DNA of 64,000 bases. Origin: Halovivax asiaticus JCM 14624 (GTDB taxonomy: Archaea > Halobacteriota > Halobacteria > Halobacteriales > Natrialbaceae). How positions within the stretch are numbered: the first letter of the stretch is position 1; each line of letters begins with the position of its first letter. The position numbers were made by a program, and so were the translations under genes. The notes below the pieces were generated by a model that had not been told where the DNA came from, did not search any database, and was given only the letters and a program-made list of their open reading frames with translations. This document shows, one piece after another, positions 8,012 to 17,305 of the stretch. The DNA lies in assembly GCF_000337515.1 (NCBI RefSeq), contig NZ_AOIQ01000012.1:1-64000 (forward strand), given 5' to 3'.

Positions 8012-9747
8012 ACCGCGGCCGCCCGCCCGACGGGGACGATACCGGTCAGTTCGATCCGCGCGCCACCCGTCCGCGATTCCGTTATCTCGACAGTCCACCC
8101 GTGTGCTTCGGCGATGCTCTGAACGATGGAAAGGCCGAGTCCGGTACCGGTCTCGGCGGTCGTATACCCGGCATCGAGCACGTCGGCTCGCTCGCCGGCG
8201 GGAATTCCCGGCCCGTCATCGGCCACGTAGAACCCGAACGACTCGCCCTCGATCAGGATCGATTCGTCGTCGGTGTCGATGGTCCCGACCGTGACGGTCG
8301 GAGTCCCATCGGCGTGATCGATCGCATTTCGAAAGAGGTTCTCGAGCAGGCGCTGGAGTTTTCGTCGATCAGCCGCGAACGTCATCGAGTCGACTACCTC
8401 GAGGGTCGCCTCACCGGTATCGACCTGCTGCCACCCATCCTCGGCGATGGCGTCGAGGGTCACCGGTTCGGTGTCGTCGACGCCACCACCGTCCCTGGCC
8501 ATCGTGAGTACGTCCTCGATGATCGTCTCCATCCGATCGAACGACCGCTCGGCGGGCTCTAAATTGTCGAGGTCGCCCGTCTCCGTCGTCATGTCAACGT
8601 AACCGCGAGCGACGTTGATCGGATTCCGGAGGTCGTGCGAGACGACGCTGACGACGCGTTCGAGTTGCTCGTTCTGGTGTTCGAGTTGGCGCTGGCGTCG
8701 GCGCTGGTGAGTGTTGTCGTGCAGGAGGAACTGGCGGCCGACCAGCCGGTCGTGGTCGTCGAACAGTGGATAGATTCGGATCTCGAAGCTTCGTCGTTCG
8801 TCGTCGGCCTGCACGTCGATTTCGTCCTCGACTCGCTCCGCGTCTTCGTAGCGATCCAGAAGTTCCGCGTGCGTGGGGACGACCGTCCGGACGTGTTCGC
8901 CGAGGACGGCGTCCCGGTCGACGCCGAAGAGTACCGCCGCGGCGGGATTGAGATCAACGAGGCGATCGTCCCTGTCGAGGACGAAGACGGCGTCGTCGAT
9001 CGCGTCGACGACGTGATCCCGGGCGATCGGCGTCACGTCCATGAGTTGATAGCTGAAGATCGCCCAGCCGAAGGCCAGACTGGTGACGACGTACGCCGTG
9101 GGTGCGAGATCGACGGGCACGAGCCCTCCCTGGTAGACGAGGTTTCCGACGAATGGCGACAGTGATCCGAGGAGCACGGCCAGGCCCTGCTTGCGGTAGA
9201 GCGAGCGGTTGCGGAAGATGTACTCGAGCAGGAAAAAGAGGCCGACCACCGAGAGTCCGTAGGCGTACAAGATGTGAACGGTGAACGCCGGTCCCCACTC
9301 GCTGGTGACTCCCGTCATATCGGTCGAGGACGGCTCGAAGACTGCCCAGAGAAGATCCGGGGCGAACCACGCGACGAGCGATATCGCAACCGGATGGATC
9401 GCGAGCAAACCGACCGTCTTCCGCGTCGCGAACCGCTCGCGGCCGGTAAACTCGAGTGCGAACCCGAACCAGCCCGCCACGGTGAGTCCAATCCCCAGGT
9501 ACATCACCCGGTTCCAGAACGTGGTGAGCCAGAACGGCCCGTCGAAGACGTACGGACCGGTGGCGATGCGCAGGAGGACCATCGCCGACCAGGTCGTGGC
9601 GCCCGCCACGACCGTCACGAGTGACGTCGCCCCCGGTTCGTCGCGGTGACGCCACGCGTAGTATCCGAGACCGAGCGAAAGGACGACCCCAGCGATATTG
9701 GCGAGGACGTACAGAATCGCCCAGAAGGGCAGGTCGCCGACAGCCAT
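8008..9747 (-). CDS. 7TM-PAS sensor histidine kinase
   Basis: 579 aa. The first about 235 residues form seven membrane helices of the 7TM histidine-kinase N-terminal type. A PAS domain follows (about 245-355, starting [21 protein letters not shown]), then a HisKA domain with the H-box [11 protein letters not shown] (phospho-accepting H371) and an HATPase domain with the N-box [20 protein letters not shown] and [11 protein letters not shown]. It would sense a membrane or cytoplasmic signal and phosphorylate a response regulator. No response regulator gene is adjacent, so it is an orphan in this window. A TATA-like AACTATAGG lies about 37 nt upstream of the ATG. Confidence 0.9.
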   Translation of the reverse strand: MAVGDLPFWAILYVLANIAGVVLSLGLGYYAWRHRDEPGATSLVTVVAGATTWSAMVLLRIATGPYVFDGPFWLTTFWNRVMYLGIGLTVAGWFGFALEFTGRERFATRKTVGLLAIHPVAISLVAWFAPDLLWAVFEPSSTDMTGVTSEWGPAFTVHILYAYGLSVVGLFFLLEYIFRNRSLYRKQGLAVLLGSLSPFVGNLVYQGGLVPVDLAPTAYVVTSLAFGWAIFSYQLMDVTPIARDHVVDAIDDAVFVLDRDDRLVDLNPAAAVLFGVDRDAVLGEHVRTVVPTHAELLDRYEDAERVEDEIDVQADDERRSFEIRIYPLFDDHDRLVGRQFLLHDNTHQRRRQRQLEHQNEQLERVVSVVSHDLRNPINVARGYVDMTTETGDLDNLEPAERSFDRMETIIEDVLTMARDGGGVDDTEPVTLDAIAEDGWQQVDTGEATLEVVDSMTFAADRRKLQRLLENLFRNAIDHADGTPTVTVGTIDTDDESILIEGESFGFYVADDGPGIPAGERADVLDAGYTTAETGTGLGLSIVQSIAEAHGWTVEITESRTGGARIELTGIVPVGRAAAV

Positions 9748-9955
9748 TGTAGCGATACTCCGAATCGGAACCAGGGCGACCTATAGTTACTGGCCAGGCC
9801 GATTCGAGCGGCGTACCGGGCCGAACAGCGCGTCGCATCGGTCCGGACGACGGCTCGGGCTCAGCCGTTCGAACTCGCTCGGGCGACCCGGACCGTTCTA
9901 TCCGCACCGAATGGGACCGGAACGTTCAAGCGAAACCCCTCCCAGACCCGATATA

Positions 9956-10624
9956 ATGTCAAACCAGCCGAAATACCGCCACGGCGGCCCCGTCGAAGAC
10001 GACGAATCGACCGCCGACGAATCACGAACACTGCCGTCGGTTCACGAGCGCATCCCGGTCGTCGGCGGACTGCTCACCGGTGCCGCGGCAGCCCTCACCA
10101 CCTACGTGCTCGCGCTCCTGGCGACGTTTGCAGGCAGACAGGGGTCGAACGCGTGGGGTACCACCGAGTCACCACCACACGTGATGACGGAAGCAGGGTG
10201 GACGACCCTCATGAACCTCGGCGCTGGCCTGAATATCGACGGGGAGTCGCCAAGCCGTGGGGTTCGGTACGGGCTGTTTCACTTCGCTACCAGTCCAGCC
10301 TATACGCTCCTCTGCTTCCTGCTCATAGTCGGCGCGGGATACGGAATCGCGTCCTGCGTCGAGACGAATTCGGTGCGAGAACGGCTCGGGGCCTCGCTCC
10401 TCGTCGTTCCCGCCTACGTTCTGTCGGCGGCACTCCTCGCCACCTTCGCGACCTGGGAACCAACGACCGACGCACGATCTGCATCCGAGATTCAGATGGT
10501 GTCCGTCGACGTCGCCGACGCGGTACTCTACCCAGGCGTGGTCTTTCCGGCGGTGCTCGCCCTGCTGGGTGCATCGCTGGCTATCGGGTATCGGGCGTTC
10601 GTCGCCAATCGCGATCCGTACTAA
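9956..10624 (+). CDS. Haloarchaeal four-helix membrane protein, function unknown
   Basis: 222 aa from ATG 9956. About 40 hydrophilic N-terminal residues precede a hydrophobic helix at about 45-65 (VGGLLTGAAAALTTYVLALL). An extracellular loop follows, then three further helices (PAYTLLCFLLIVGAGYGIA, LVVPAYVLSAALLATFAT, LYPGVVFPAVLALLGASLAI). I recognise no catalytic motif. The longer in-frame extension upstream is Arg/Ser-rich and was rejected. It diverges from the sensor kinase across a 208-bp gap. Confidence 0.6.
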   Translation: MSNQPKYRHGGPVEDDESTADESRTLPSVHERIPVVGGLLTGAAAALTTYVLALLATFAGRQGSNAWGTTESPPHVMTEAGWTTLMNLGAGLNIDGESPSRGVRYGLFHFATSPAYTLLCFLLIVGAGYGIASCVETNSVRERLGASLLVVPAYVLSAALLATFATWEPTTDARSASEIQMVSVDVADAVLYPGVVFPAVLALLGASLAIGYRAFVANRDPY

Positions 10625-10680
10625 CGTACTGCCGAGCGCAAGTGGGCAGGGAGGGTGGAAATCAGCGGAGGCCGACGGAC

Positions 10681-11070
10681 TCAATCGGCGGGTTGGCCGG
10701 TCTCTTCGTGGTTGTGTCCCTCAGAGCTGGTCGCTCGGAGAACCGGCAGGGCAGCGACGATTGGCTCGACACTGCCAACCACGTCTCGACCGAGTGCGCG
10801 AAGGCGCTCCCGACGGGTCGTCTTCGGCGTGTCTGGAAGCGGCGAACGAACGATCGCGACCAGCGACCACATCGTCCCCGTGACGAACGCGCCGAGTGCC
10901 GAGAAGGGCATTCCGAGGGTCGCAAAGGTGATTCCGTACACGATACCGATCGTCATCGAAGGGACGCTCGTTCCGAGAGGGACGCGTGCGTTCGCGTCAC
11001 GGAGGGTCGGCGCCAGAAATCCGATCGAAAGGCTGCTACCGATCATGAAGACGAAGTCTTGCCACATCAT
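10681..11070 (-). CDS. Small conserved haloarchaeal membrane protein
   Basis: 129 aa from the ATG at 11068-11070 (MMWQDFVFMIGSSLS). Two or three hydrophobic helices occupy the first 75 residues: VFMIGSSLSIGFLAPTL, then MTIGIVYGITFATLGM and ALGAFVTGTMWSLVAIV. The cytoplasmic tail of about 55 residues is basic, then His/Glu-rich. The sequence TLRDANARVPLGTS between helices is typical of a conserved haloarchaeal family of unknown role. A TATA-like CTTATTTAC about 27 nt upstream supports this start and a leaderless transcript. Confidence 0.65.
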   Translation of the reverse strand: MMWQDFVFMIGSSLSIGFLAPTLRDANARVPLGTSVPSMTIGIVYGITFATLGMPFSALGAFVTGTMWSLVAIVRSPLPDTPKTTRRERLRALGRDVVGSVEPIVAALPVLRATSSEGHNHEETGQPAD

Positions 11071-11553
11071 CGAGAGAGCCGAGTGGAGGAGAGTAAATAA
11101 GGGCTTCTCTATCAATAACGGTCGTTTAGCGTTATCTTTCCGGCATGCAACCAGTAGTAATTCCTTATTCTGTCACTCTGTCTCGTACTCTCACGGTTTC
11201 ACGGGGAGATCGTCGATATTTCGGCCCCACGAGCGTCTATGTCCCGCTTCTCATTCGTCGGGAGTCGATCAAACGGTCGCTACGAATTGAAACGGCGCGT
11301 AACGGTCAGTTACCCGACTCGAATTCGGCTCGGAAACGCCGCCCGGCGAACCGTCTTCTTGCGATACCGTGGCACGGCGAAACAGCGGGCGATTACTCCG
11401 CTATTCGACTCGAAGGCAGTTCATTCAAAACCATTTCCGAACCCAACTATCCCGATTCGACCGCGTTCGACGACCGAGAGGCGGAGAACCGGTAGTCAGC
11501 CCCTCTGGCGACCGCGCAGGCAGAGAGAGCCGGGCGGCCGTCGAGGGACGAAG
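11071..11553. other. Intergenic region, lower GC, no gene seen
   Basis: The segment between two leftward genes has visibly lower GC than its surroundings and no convincing coding frame. It holds the promoter of the 10681-11070 gene (TATA at about 11095-11103). Just upstream is an inverted repeat ATAACG (11115-11120)/CGTTAT (11130-11135), which could bind a regulator. Confidence 0.4.
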
Positions 11554-12201
11554 TCAGTTCGCGGCGGGGAGAACGCCCTCGTCAGCCAGCGCCCGGCGAA
11601 GGTCGGTCATCGTCGCGACCGTGCGGTCGCAGGCAGGGTCGACTGCTGGTTTCGGGTCGAATCCGATCGCCAGGTCCGCGACCGTGAGCATCGGAAGGTC
11701 GTTCGCACCGTCGCCGACTGCCACGGTCGCAGAAAGCGAGATCGAGACCGTGTCCGTGAGCGATTCGAGTGCATCGTCCTTCGTCCCAGAGACGAGCGGG
11801 CCCTCGACCTCACCGGTCAGCGTGCCGTCGGCGCGTGGGAGGCGGTTCGCCACCACGTGATCGACGGCGACGCCCGCTCGGTCGAGAGCCGCCTCGACGC
11901 CGCGTTCGAACCCGCCGGTGAGGATCGCCGTCGTCACCCCGGCCGCGTCGAGTTCGTCGATCACGTCGGCCGCACCGGGACGCAGTTCGACCCGGTCGAA
12001 CGCGGCCTGCGCCTCGGAAACGTCGAGCCCATCCAGTAAGGCAGCTCGCTCCCGCAGGCTCGTCGCGTAGTCGATCTCGTCGTTCATCGCGCGTTCGGTG
12101 ATGGTATCCATCTCGTCGGCGACGCCGCATCGCTCGCCGAGCAGGACAGTCATCTCCGAATCGGACAACGTTCCGTCGAAGTCGAAGGCCACGAGGGGCA
12201 T
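11554..12201 (-). CDS. serB: Phosphoserine phosphatase (HAD family)
   Basis: 215 aa. It dephosphorylates phosphoserine, the last step of serine synthesis. HAD motif I is FDFDGTLSDS at residues 5-14, motif II is in AILTGGF, the motif III lysine is in SGTKDDALE, and motif IV is GDGANDLPML. Length and motif spacing fit SerB. It is divergent from serA across 113 bp, so the two serine genes share a promoter region. Confidence 0.92.
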   Translation of the reverse strand: MPLVAFDFDGTLSDSEMTVLLGERCGVADEMDTITERAMNDEIDYATSLRERAALLDGLDVSEAQAAFDRVELRPGAADVIDELDAAGVTTAILTGGFERGVEAALDRAGVAVDHVVANRLPRADGTLTGEVEGPLVSGTKDDALESLTDTVSISLSATVAVGDGANDLPMLTVADLAIGFDPKPAVDPACDRTVATMTDLRRALADEGVLPAAN

Positions 12202-12314
12202 GCCCGCAGGTTCGAACGGGAACGGTTTACCAGTTTACGTTCGCGCAAAGACGACGGCGTCGCCAATGCTGCGCCCTCCGCAACTGTTTACTCAGCCCGG
12301 GAGTGAGATGAGAT

Positions 12315-13892
12315 ATGCAGGTTCTTGTCACCGATCCTATCGCAGACGCGGGGCTCGACGTCCTCCGCGACGCCGGCTTCGACGTAGAGACAGGGTACGA
12401 ACTCGACGGCGAGGCGCTTCTCGACGCGGTCGCCGACGCCAACGCGCTCATCGTTCGCTCGGGGACGGAGGTAACGCGTGAGGTGCTCGAGGCGGGCGAG
12501 GATCTCGTCATCGTCGGACGGGCCGGGATCGGCGTCGACAACATCGACATCGACGCGGCGACGGACGAGGGCGTCATCGTCGCCAACGCCCCCGAAGGGA
12601 ACGTCCGCGCGGCCGCCGAGCACACCGTGGCGATGACGTTCGCCGCCGCGCGGTCGATCCCGCAGGCGCACGGCCGACTGAAAGCCGGCGAGTGGGCCAA
12701 GAGCGAGTTCCTCGGGACGGAACTCAAGGGAACAACGCTCGGCGTCGTCGGCCTGGGCCGGGTCGGCCAGGAAGTCGCGAAGAAACTGGACGCGCTGGGG
12801 ATGGACATCGTCGCCTTCGACCCCTACATCGCGCAAGAGCGAGCCGAACGCCTGGGCGCGACGCTCGTCGACCTCGAGGCGTGTCTCGACGCCGCCGACG
12901 TCCTGACGATCCACACGCCGCTCACCCCCGAGACGGAGGGCATGATCGGCGCCGACGAACTCGAGTCGCTCGACGGCGGCTACCTGATCAACGTCGGCCG
13001 GGGCGGCATCGTCGACGAGGACGCCCTCGCCGCGGCCGTCGAGGCGGGCACGCTCGCGGGCGCCGCCCTCGACGTTTTCGCCGAGGAGCCGCTTCCCGAG
13101 GACTCGGCGCTGCTCGACGTCGACGACGTCGTCCTCACGCCGCACCTGGGCGCGTCGACGGCGGCCGCCCAGCAGAACGTCGCGACCTCGACGGCCGAAC
13201 AGGTCGTCGCCGCCCTCTCCGGCGACCCCGTCGCGAACGCGCTGAACGCCCCGTCGATCGACGAAACCGCGTTCGCCCGACTGGAGCCCTACGTCGAACT
13301 CGCCGGAACCGCGGGACGCATTGCGACGCAGCTGCTCGACGGCCGCATCGAGGGCGTCGAGGTAACCTACGAGGGCGAACTCGCCGACGAGGACGTCGAG
13401 TTCGTCACCGCCAGCGCGCTCGAAGGTGTCTTCTCCCCACTCGAGTGGCAGGTCAACGCCGTCAACGCGCCCCAGATCGCCGAAGACCGTGGCGTCGAAG
13501 TTACCGAATCGAAGACGCGCCAGACCGAGGACTTCCAGAGTCTCCTCTCCGTCACAGTCTCGAACGGCGAGACGGCCATCACCGTCGAGGGAACGCTCTT
13601 CGCCGGCGAGGACCCCCGCATCGTCCGTGTCGATGACTACCGGGTCGACGCGATCCCCCACGGCAAGATGGTCGTCACCCGCAACACCGACGAACCTGGT
13701 GTCATCGGCCTCATCGGGAGCATCATGGGCGAGTACGACGTCAACATCGCCGGCCTGTTCAACGCCCGCGAGGCGATCGGTGGCGAGGCGCTCACCGTCT
13801 ACAACGTCGACGGCGAGGTGCCCGACGAGGCGCGCGCGGAACTCGAAGCGGACGAACGCATCATCGACGTGAGACAACTCACGCTCGACTAG
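12315..13892 (+). CDS. serA: D-3-phosphoglycerate dehydrogenase
   Basis: 525 aa, long SerA form. It oxidises 3-phosphoglycerate with NAD+ as the first step of serine synthesis. The substrate-binding N-domain contains RSGTEVTREVL and GRAGIGVDNID. The Rossmann motif is VVGLGRVGQEVA (about residues 145-156). Catalytic-region segments are NVGRGGIVDE and LTPHLGAST. An intervening domain follows, then a C-terminal ACT domain (VVTRNTDEPGVIGLIGSIMGE...), the usual site of serine feedback. A TATA-like TTTACT lies about 27 nt upstream of the ATG, indicating a leaderless message. Confidence 0.96.
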   Translation: MQVLVTDPIADAGLDVLRDAGFDVETGYELDGEALLDAVADANALIVRSGTEVTREVLEAGEDLVIVGRAGIGVDNIDIDAATDEGVIVANAPEGNVRAAAEHTVAMTFAAARSIPQAHGRLKAGEWAKSEFLGTELKGTTLGVVGLGRVGQEVAKKLDALGMDIVAFDPYIAQERAERLGATLVDLEACLDAADVLTIHTPLTPETEGMIGADELESLDGGYLINVGRGGIVDEDALAAAVEAGTLAGAALDVFAEEPLPEDSALLDVDDVVLTPHLGASTAAAQQNVATSTAEQVVAALSGDPVANALNAPSIDETAFARLEPYVELAGTAGRIATQLLDGRIEGVEVTYEGELADEDVEFVTASALEGVFSPLEWQVNAVNAPQIAEDRGVEVTESKTRQTEDFQSLLSVTVSNGETAITVEGTLFAGEDPRIVRVDDYRVDAIPHGKMVVTRNTDEPGVIGLIGSIMGEYDVNIAGLFNAREAIGGEALTVYNVDGEVPDEARAELEADERIIDVRQLTLD

Positions 13893-13942
13893 CATCGACG
13901 CGACTCCGTTCCACTGAACGAAAACGCATCTTATACTACCGA

Positions 13943-14317
13943 CTAGTTTCCGGGGAGTAGACGGCGGAGCCGCGATCCAACTGACGCGGTCGATCGCGCC
14001 GACGCGTCGGACCGATCCGAACCGTCCGATTCCCGCTCCGCTAACACCCACTCGTACCGCTCGACGAGCGCCTGCCGGTGGCGCTCACTGGCGACAAGTT
14101 CGCGCTCTAACGCCCGGATACGAGCGCGCAACCGTTCGCGTTCGATCGCGGCGGCGACGTCGGTCGAATCGTGTGAGTTGGACTCGACGGGCGTCACCGT
14201 CACTGTCGCGTTGCCCGCGGTCGTCTCGCCGTCGGTGGCGGTCGGGTCACCGTCGGGTTCCGAGTCGCACGCAGCCTCCTCGCACGGTCGTGGGGTGGGA
14301 TGGTGCTGGGCTACCAT
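13943..14317 (-). CDS. Coiled-coil haloarchaeal protein, unknown function
   Basis: 124 aa. The N-terminal half is Thr/Asp/Glu-rich and probably disordered. The middle (AAIERERLRARIRALERELVA, continued to about residue 100) is a strongly heptad-like coiled coil, followed by a Ser/Asp-rich linker and a basic C-terminus ending RLRRLLPGN. No enzyme motif. Composition is consistent with a real gene; function unknown. Confidence 0.55.
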   Translation of the reverse strand: MVAQHHPTPRPCEEAACDSEPDGDPTATDGETTAGNATVTVTPVESNSHDSTDVAAAIERERLRARIRALERELVASERHRQALVERYEWVLAERESDGSDRSDASARSTASVGSRLRRLLPGN

Positions 14318-14409
14318 CGGGACACATGCCTACGTCGGGGGCGTCCAAAAGGTTCAGTCAGCCAATCGTCAGACGAACCACTGGCAGTCGAATTCCGGAT
14401 CGCCGGGCG

Positions 14410-15534
14410 TCACGACTCGTCGTTATGACGGCTGTTACTGCTGTCACCGCTGGCGCCGGTACCAGCCCCCGTCCCGTCAGACCCCCATGCCATCGAGACG
14501 TTCGCAAGACCCACGCCGCCGGAAGTGACGACCCTGACGGAGATGGACGACTCGAAGGGTTCGTCGACCGAGGCCGGCCGAGTACTGGTGGCTTCCAGCG
14601 CCCCATCCTGAATCGAGAGGTAGACCCGTTCGCCCGAGGCAAGTTGGGTCTCGATCGTCCCGCGGTAGGTCTCCTCGGCATCGTCAACTGTCACTGTCGT
14701 CCCCGCAGGAACTGGGTCGTCTCCGGAGCTCTCGAGTTCGAGGGCCTCGCCGTCAGTTATCGGATCGACGTCCACGGCCACGTCGTCGAAGGCACTGTCG
14801 GGGACTGATTCGACCCACGAAGGCTCAGCCGGGTCGACGCCGCCGACGGCACCGATCTCGTACTCGATCGATCCACCGGGGGCGGTCAGCGTGGCCGACG
14901 CCCGATGGATCACGCCGCGTTCGTCGGCGACGAGCGTCGCGCTCGCCAGATCGTCGGCTGAATTGGCGTTCTCAGTGAGATCGTCGGCAACGAGTGTCGT
15001 CTGTGTCTCGCCTGCTCGCTCGTCGGCCGCGTCGACGGTGAACGCTCCGGACTCGAACGAACCGAAGAGGAACCCGGGCTGGACGAACTCACTGAGCGGA
15101 TCCGATCGCCTCTCGGTGACTTCGTATCGAGGTTCTTCACTGACTTCGTATCTGGTAATTGACTGTGACCCGGTATACCAGCCGTCGATGGTTTCGGTGG
15201 TTCCCTCCCGCTCGATCGTCGCCGATAACCGAAGTGGGTCCCCATCCGGACCGCTTTCGACCGTTACGTCGTAGTCGGTCGACGATCGGCCGTCGTCGCT
15301 GGCCGATTCCTGCATGTCGAGTTCGAGTTCGAACCCACCCGAACGCAGCCGGTCCTCGTGGGCCGAAAACAGCGCTTCGGGATCGTCGAGGGTCTCGTCT
15401 GAGACGCCCGGTGGTCGCGCTGGAGACGTCTCATCGTTGTCTGTCGAATCGAGCATACCGTCGTCGAGACAGCCAGCGAGGGCGGCGAGCGATGCCGTCG
15501 CGAGAAACGCACGGCGGGAGCGGGGAGTGGGCAT
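14410..15534 (-). CDS. Tat-type lipoprotein, unknown function
   Basis: 374 aa from the ATG at 15532-15534. The N-terminus (RSRRAFLATASLAALAGC) combines a twin-arginine signal with a lipobox, so the protein should be exported folded and lipid-anchored. The mature part is acidic, beta-rich and Ser/Thr-rich, without cofactor motifs. Its C-terminal part looks like a small immunoglobulin-type module, and the last 25 residues are low-complexity Gly/Ser. A TATA-like AGTATTATG lies about 30 nt upstream. Confidence 0.65.
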   Translation of the reverse strand: MPTPRSRRAFLATASLAALAGCLDDGMLDSTDNDETSPARPPGVSDETLDDPEALFSAHEDRLRSGGFELELDMQESASDDGRSSTDYDVTVESGPDGDPLRLSATIEREGTTETIDGWYTGSQSITRYEVSEEPRYEVTERRSDPLSEFVQPGFLFGSFESGAFTVDAADERAGETQTTLVADDLTENANSADDLASATLVADERGVIHRASATLTAPGGSIEYEIGAVGGVDPAEPSWVESVPDSAFDDVAVDVDPITDGEALELESSGDDPVPAGTTVTVDDAEETYRGTIETQLASGERVYLSIQDGALEATSTRPASVDEPFESSISVRVVTSGGVGLANVSMAWGSDGTGAGTGASGDSSNSRHNDES

Positions 15535-15636
15535 ATAACCACACCTAACCGGGAGAAACCATAATACTTTCCAATACGTATAATGGAAAATGATGCTGGT
15601 TGTCAGCGGTTGTAACGGCACGGCGGACGGGTGACG

Positions 15637-16902
15637 CTACGTTCTGCCGTCGAGGTGCGCGAGCACGCCGTCGAGATCGTCGGGAACGAGTTCCGATTCG
15701 GTTCCTGCTGCGGCCGCAGCGTCGGGGTCCTTGAGGAGATGGCCGGTGGTGAGACAGACCACGTCCTCCTCGCTCCCGACGACACCGTCTTCGCGGAGTT
15801 TCCGCAGGCCGGCGAGCGAGGCGGCCGAGGCGGGTTCGACGCCGATTCCCGCACCGGCGAGGGCTCGCTGGGCGTCGGTGATCGCGGCGTCCGAGACGGC
15901 GACCGCAGCCCCACCCGTCTCGCGGATTCCTGGCAGGGCCTTCGGTGCGTTGACGGGGTTGCCGATCCGGATCGCCGTGGCGCGCGTTTCGACGTCGTCC
16001 CATCGACGGACCGCGCCGGCCCCGGTCTCGATCGCCTCGACCATCGGGGCGGCGCCCGCGGCCTGCACGCCGGTGAGTTTTGGCACGTCGTCGACGGCGA
16101 GGTCGCCCGCCTGCACGAGTTCACGGAACGCTTTGTACAGCGCCGCGGTGTTGCCGGCGTTGCCGACGGGCAGGACGATCCGGTCGGGAACGGTGTCGTG
16201 GTCGGCGCGGAACCGCTCGAGGATTTCGAGGCCGATCGTCTTCTGGCCCTCGAGGCGGAACGGGTTGAGCGAGTTGAGCAGGTAGGCCTCGCCGCGAGCG
16301 GCGAGTTCCTGGACGAGGTCGAGACAGGCGTCGAAGTTGCCGTCGACTTCGAGGATACGCGCCCCGTGGAGGCTCGCCTGCGCGACCTTCCCCGCCGCGA
16401 CCTTGCCGGCCGGGAGCAGGACGAGCGTCTCCATCCCGGCCCGGGAGCCGTACGCCGAGAGGGCGGCGCTCGTGTTTCCGGTCGAGGCGCACGCCAGACG
16501 CTCGACGCCGAGTTCGTGTGCGACCGCGACGCCGACGGTCATCCCCCGATCTTTGAACGAGCCCGTCGGATTCATCCCCTCGTGTTTGATTCGTAGCGTC
16601 TCGACGCCGACGTCGTCCCTCAGCTCCGGAACGCGGTACAGTGGGGTTCCGCCCTCCTGAATCGTCACGCCGCGGTCGAGTGGGAGCGCATCCGCGTAGC
16701 GCCAGACGCCCTCGCCGGCGAACGCGTCGAATCCAGCCGGCTCGGCGTAACGCACCTCGAGGAGGCCACCACAGTCGTCGCAGGTGTATCGAATCGCGTC
16801 GAACGGCGGTGACGCTTCACCGCACTCGATGCAGGCGAGCCAAACGCCGTCCTGGGCGTCGGCAGGCGGCTCGGGCGACTCCGCGGTCAGCGACAGGTCC
16901 AT
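15637..16902 (-). CDS. thrC: Threonine synthase
   Basis: 421 aa, fold-type II PLP enzyme that converts O-phosphohomoserine to threonine. The N-terminus carries a zinc-ribbon-like pair CIECGE...CDDCGG, common in archaeal ThrC. The PLP lysine lies in GMNPTGSFKDRGM. The phosphate-binding loop region is LPVGNAGNTAALYKA, and ACASTGNTSAALSAYG is also typical. A TATA-like TTTTTGA lies about 27 nt upstream of the ATG, so the message is probably leaderless. Confidence 0.93.
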   Translation of the reverse strand: MDLSLTAESPEPPADAQDGVWLACIECGEASPPFDAIRYTCDDCGGLLEVRYAEPAGFDAFAGEGVWRYADALPLDRGVTIQEGGTPLYRVPELRDDVGVETLRIKHEGMNPTGSFKDRGMTVGVAVAHELGVERLACASTGNTSAALSAYGSRAGMETLVLLPAGKVAAGKVAQASLHGARILEVDGNFDACLDLVQELAARGEAYLLNSLNPFRLEGQKTIGLEILERFRADHDTVPDRIVLPVGNAGNTAALYKAFRELVQAGDLAVDDVPKLTGVQAAGAAPMVEAIETGAGAVRRWDDVETRATAIRIGNPVNAPKALPGIRETGGAAVAVSDAAITDAQRALAGAGIGVEPASAASLAGLRKLREDGVVGSEEDVVCLTTGHLLKDPDAAAAAGTESELVPDDLDGVLAHLDGRT

Positions 16903-17074
16903 ACCCTTGCGAGGGGTTCCCGGGTCAAAAACGAGGCGATGGTGGCAGCACTCGTCACCTCGTGGTGCCGCCTCGTCGAGCTGGAACGAAGTCGGCGCTG
17001 CTGGAGTATCGTCGCGGAGAGCAGAGGGACGACAAGCGGTCGATCGACGGGCGATGCGCTGGCGGCAGCGACGC

Positions 17075-17152
17075 TCAGACGGCGAAGAACGCCAGCAACA
17101 GTGCTGGCCCCCCGACCAGCAAGAGCGTCGCGACGATCAATCGGAGTTGCAT
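17075..17152 (-). CDS. 25-residue membrane peptide (small ORF)
   Basis: A complete 26-codon frame from ATG (17150-17152) to TGA (17075-17077). The product starts MQLRLIVATLLLVGG and continues to LLLAFFAV: a basic N-terminal cap and one hydrophobic helix with a central Gly-Gly-Pro. It is supported by a strong, well-placed TATA box 26-36 nt upstream with a palindrome between the TATA box and the start. It lies downstream of argF but has its own promoter. Similar one-helix mini-proteins are common in haloarchaea; the function is unknown. Confidence 0.6.
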   Translation of the reverse strand: MQLRLIVATLLLVGGPALLLAFFAV

Positions 17153-17159
17153 ATACGTT

Positions 17160-17188
17160 GTGGCCAAATGGCCACCAGATATATAATC
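17160..17188 (-). promoter_or_regulatory. Strong TATA box plus palindromic operator candidate
   Basis: Read on the minus strand, ATTATATATC (17178-17188) is followed by the inverted repeat GTGGCCA-TT-TGGCCAC (17160-17175) and then, 8 nt on, the ATG of the 25-residue peptide. A palindrome between the TATA box and the transcription start is the classic place for an archaeal repressor to block polymerase loading. Confidence 0.5.
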
Positions 17189-17305
17189 TATGCGGATTTT
17201 TCAGCGTGAGCGACGATACCGAGTGACAGTAACGAGTCGTTACTCGCCCGACGTGACGGGGTCGGCGGTCTCTCCATTTTCGGTCGGGTCGACGGGCCGG
17301 TCCCG

